5,475 bases of DNA from NCBI GenBank assembly GCA_037131575.1, contig JBAXQV010000189.1:1-5475 (forward strand), given 5' to 3'. The position numbers and the translations under genes were made by a program. Shown here piece after piece: positions 5,335 to 5,475 of the stretch. The DNA is from VFMC01 sp037131575. GTDB taxonomy: Bacteria > Actinomycetota > Acidimicrobiia > Acidimicrobiales > Ilumatobacteraceae. Under the pieces are notes generated by a model. That model was not told the origin of the DNA, ran no database searches, and was given only the letters and a program-made list of their open reading frames with translations. Position 1 is the first letter of the stretch. Each line of letters begins with the position of its first letter.

Positions 5335-5475
5335 ATGGACTACACCCAGATCTCGACGCGGCCTGAGGGCGCGGTGATGGTGATCACCCTGAACCGGCCC
5401 GACAAGCTGAACGCCTGGACACCCACCATGGCCGACGAGCAAGCCCACGCCATCGCCGCAGCCAACGACGACCCA
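5335..5475 (+). CDS. Enoyl-CoA hydratase/isomerase (crotonase) family protein, N-terminal part only
   Basis: The frame is open for 47 codons to the right edge. Residues 14-29 read VMVITLNRPDKLNAWT, the first strand and turn typical of the crotonase superfamily (I/L-x-LNRP-x-x-x-NA), preceded by the usual short N-terminal strand (DYTQISTRPEGA). Members bind acyl-CoA thioesters and stabilise an oxyanion; many hydrate trans-2-enoyl-CoA in fatty-acid beta-oxidation. The oxyanion-hole glycines and catalytic glutamates lie beyond the window, so hydratase, isomerase and hydrolase members cannot be told apart. The start is the first ATG after the kinase stop, on the same strand with a 21-bp gap, so co-transcription is possible. 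Confidence 0.88.
   Translation, partial: MDYTQISTRPEGAVMVITLNRPDKLNAWTPTMADEQAHAIAAANDDP

Overview
The window is high-GC DNA from an actinobacterium. The clearest taxonomic marker is a complete WhiB-family iron-sulfur regulator, a family confined to Actinomycetota and their phages. The mix of Shine-Dalgarno-led genes and genes with an apparent leaderless promoter directly in front of the ATG also fits. An acidimicrobial-type lineage is a guess from overall style and is not shown by the sequence. No mobile element, tRNA, rRNA or CRISPR array was found; this looks like ordinary chromosomal sequence.

Layout. Positions 1-273 (minus) hold the N-terminal part of a small zinc-finger/coiled-coil protein that runs off the left edge. 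A strong hairpin at 321-354 separates it from a large minus-strand gene, 385-2481, for a 698-residue membrane-anchored flotillin-like SPFH protein. A 191-bp divergent intergenic region (2482-2672) holds a good minus-strand promoter and a cluster of alternating GTCGT/ACGAC half-sites. Then come three complete plus-strand genes: a PLP-dependent threonine aldolase family enzyme (2673-3746), the WhiB-like regulator (3917-4222) with its own promoter and a structured leader of about 94 nt, and an APH/choline-kinase-fold phosphotransferase (4255-5313). The first 47 codons of an enoyl-CoA hydratase/isomerase (5335-5475) run off the right edge.

How the genes relate. Nothing shows a single pathway. The SPFH gene appears monocistronic and has no NfeD-type partner inside the window. 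The aldolase is followed by a probable terminator and whiB has its own promoter, so they are probably separate units. The whiB, kinase and hydratase genes are close enough (32 and 21 bp) to be co-transcribed, but the kinase also has a credible promoter overlapping the whiB stop codon. Its leader can fold into two mutually exclusive hairpins.

The most notable observations are: (1) the SPFH protein carries three copies of an N-terminal beta-type module plus a run of seven 11-residue repeats; (2) the phosphotransferase has a non-canonical catalytic loop (LID instead of HGD); (3) an operator-like half-site cluster lies in the divergent promoter region; (4) the genes split into two translation-start classes, SD-led and leaderless. 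No convincing new multi-gene system is visible.
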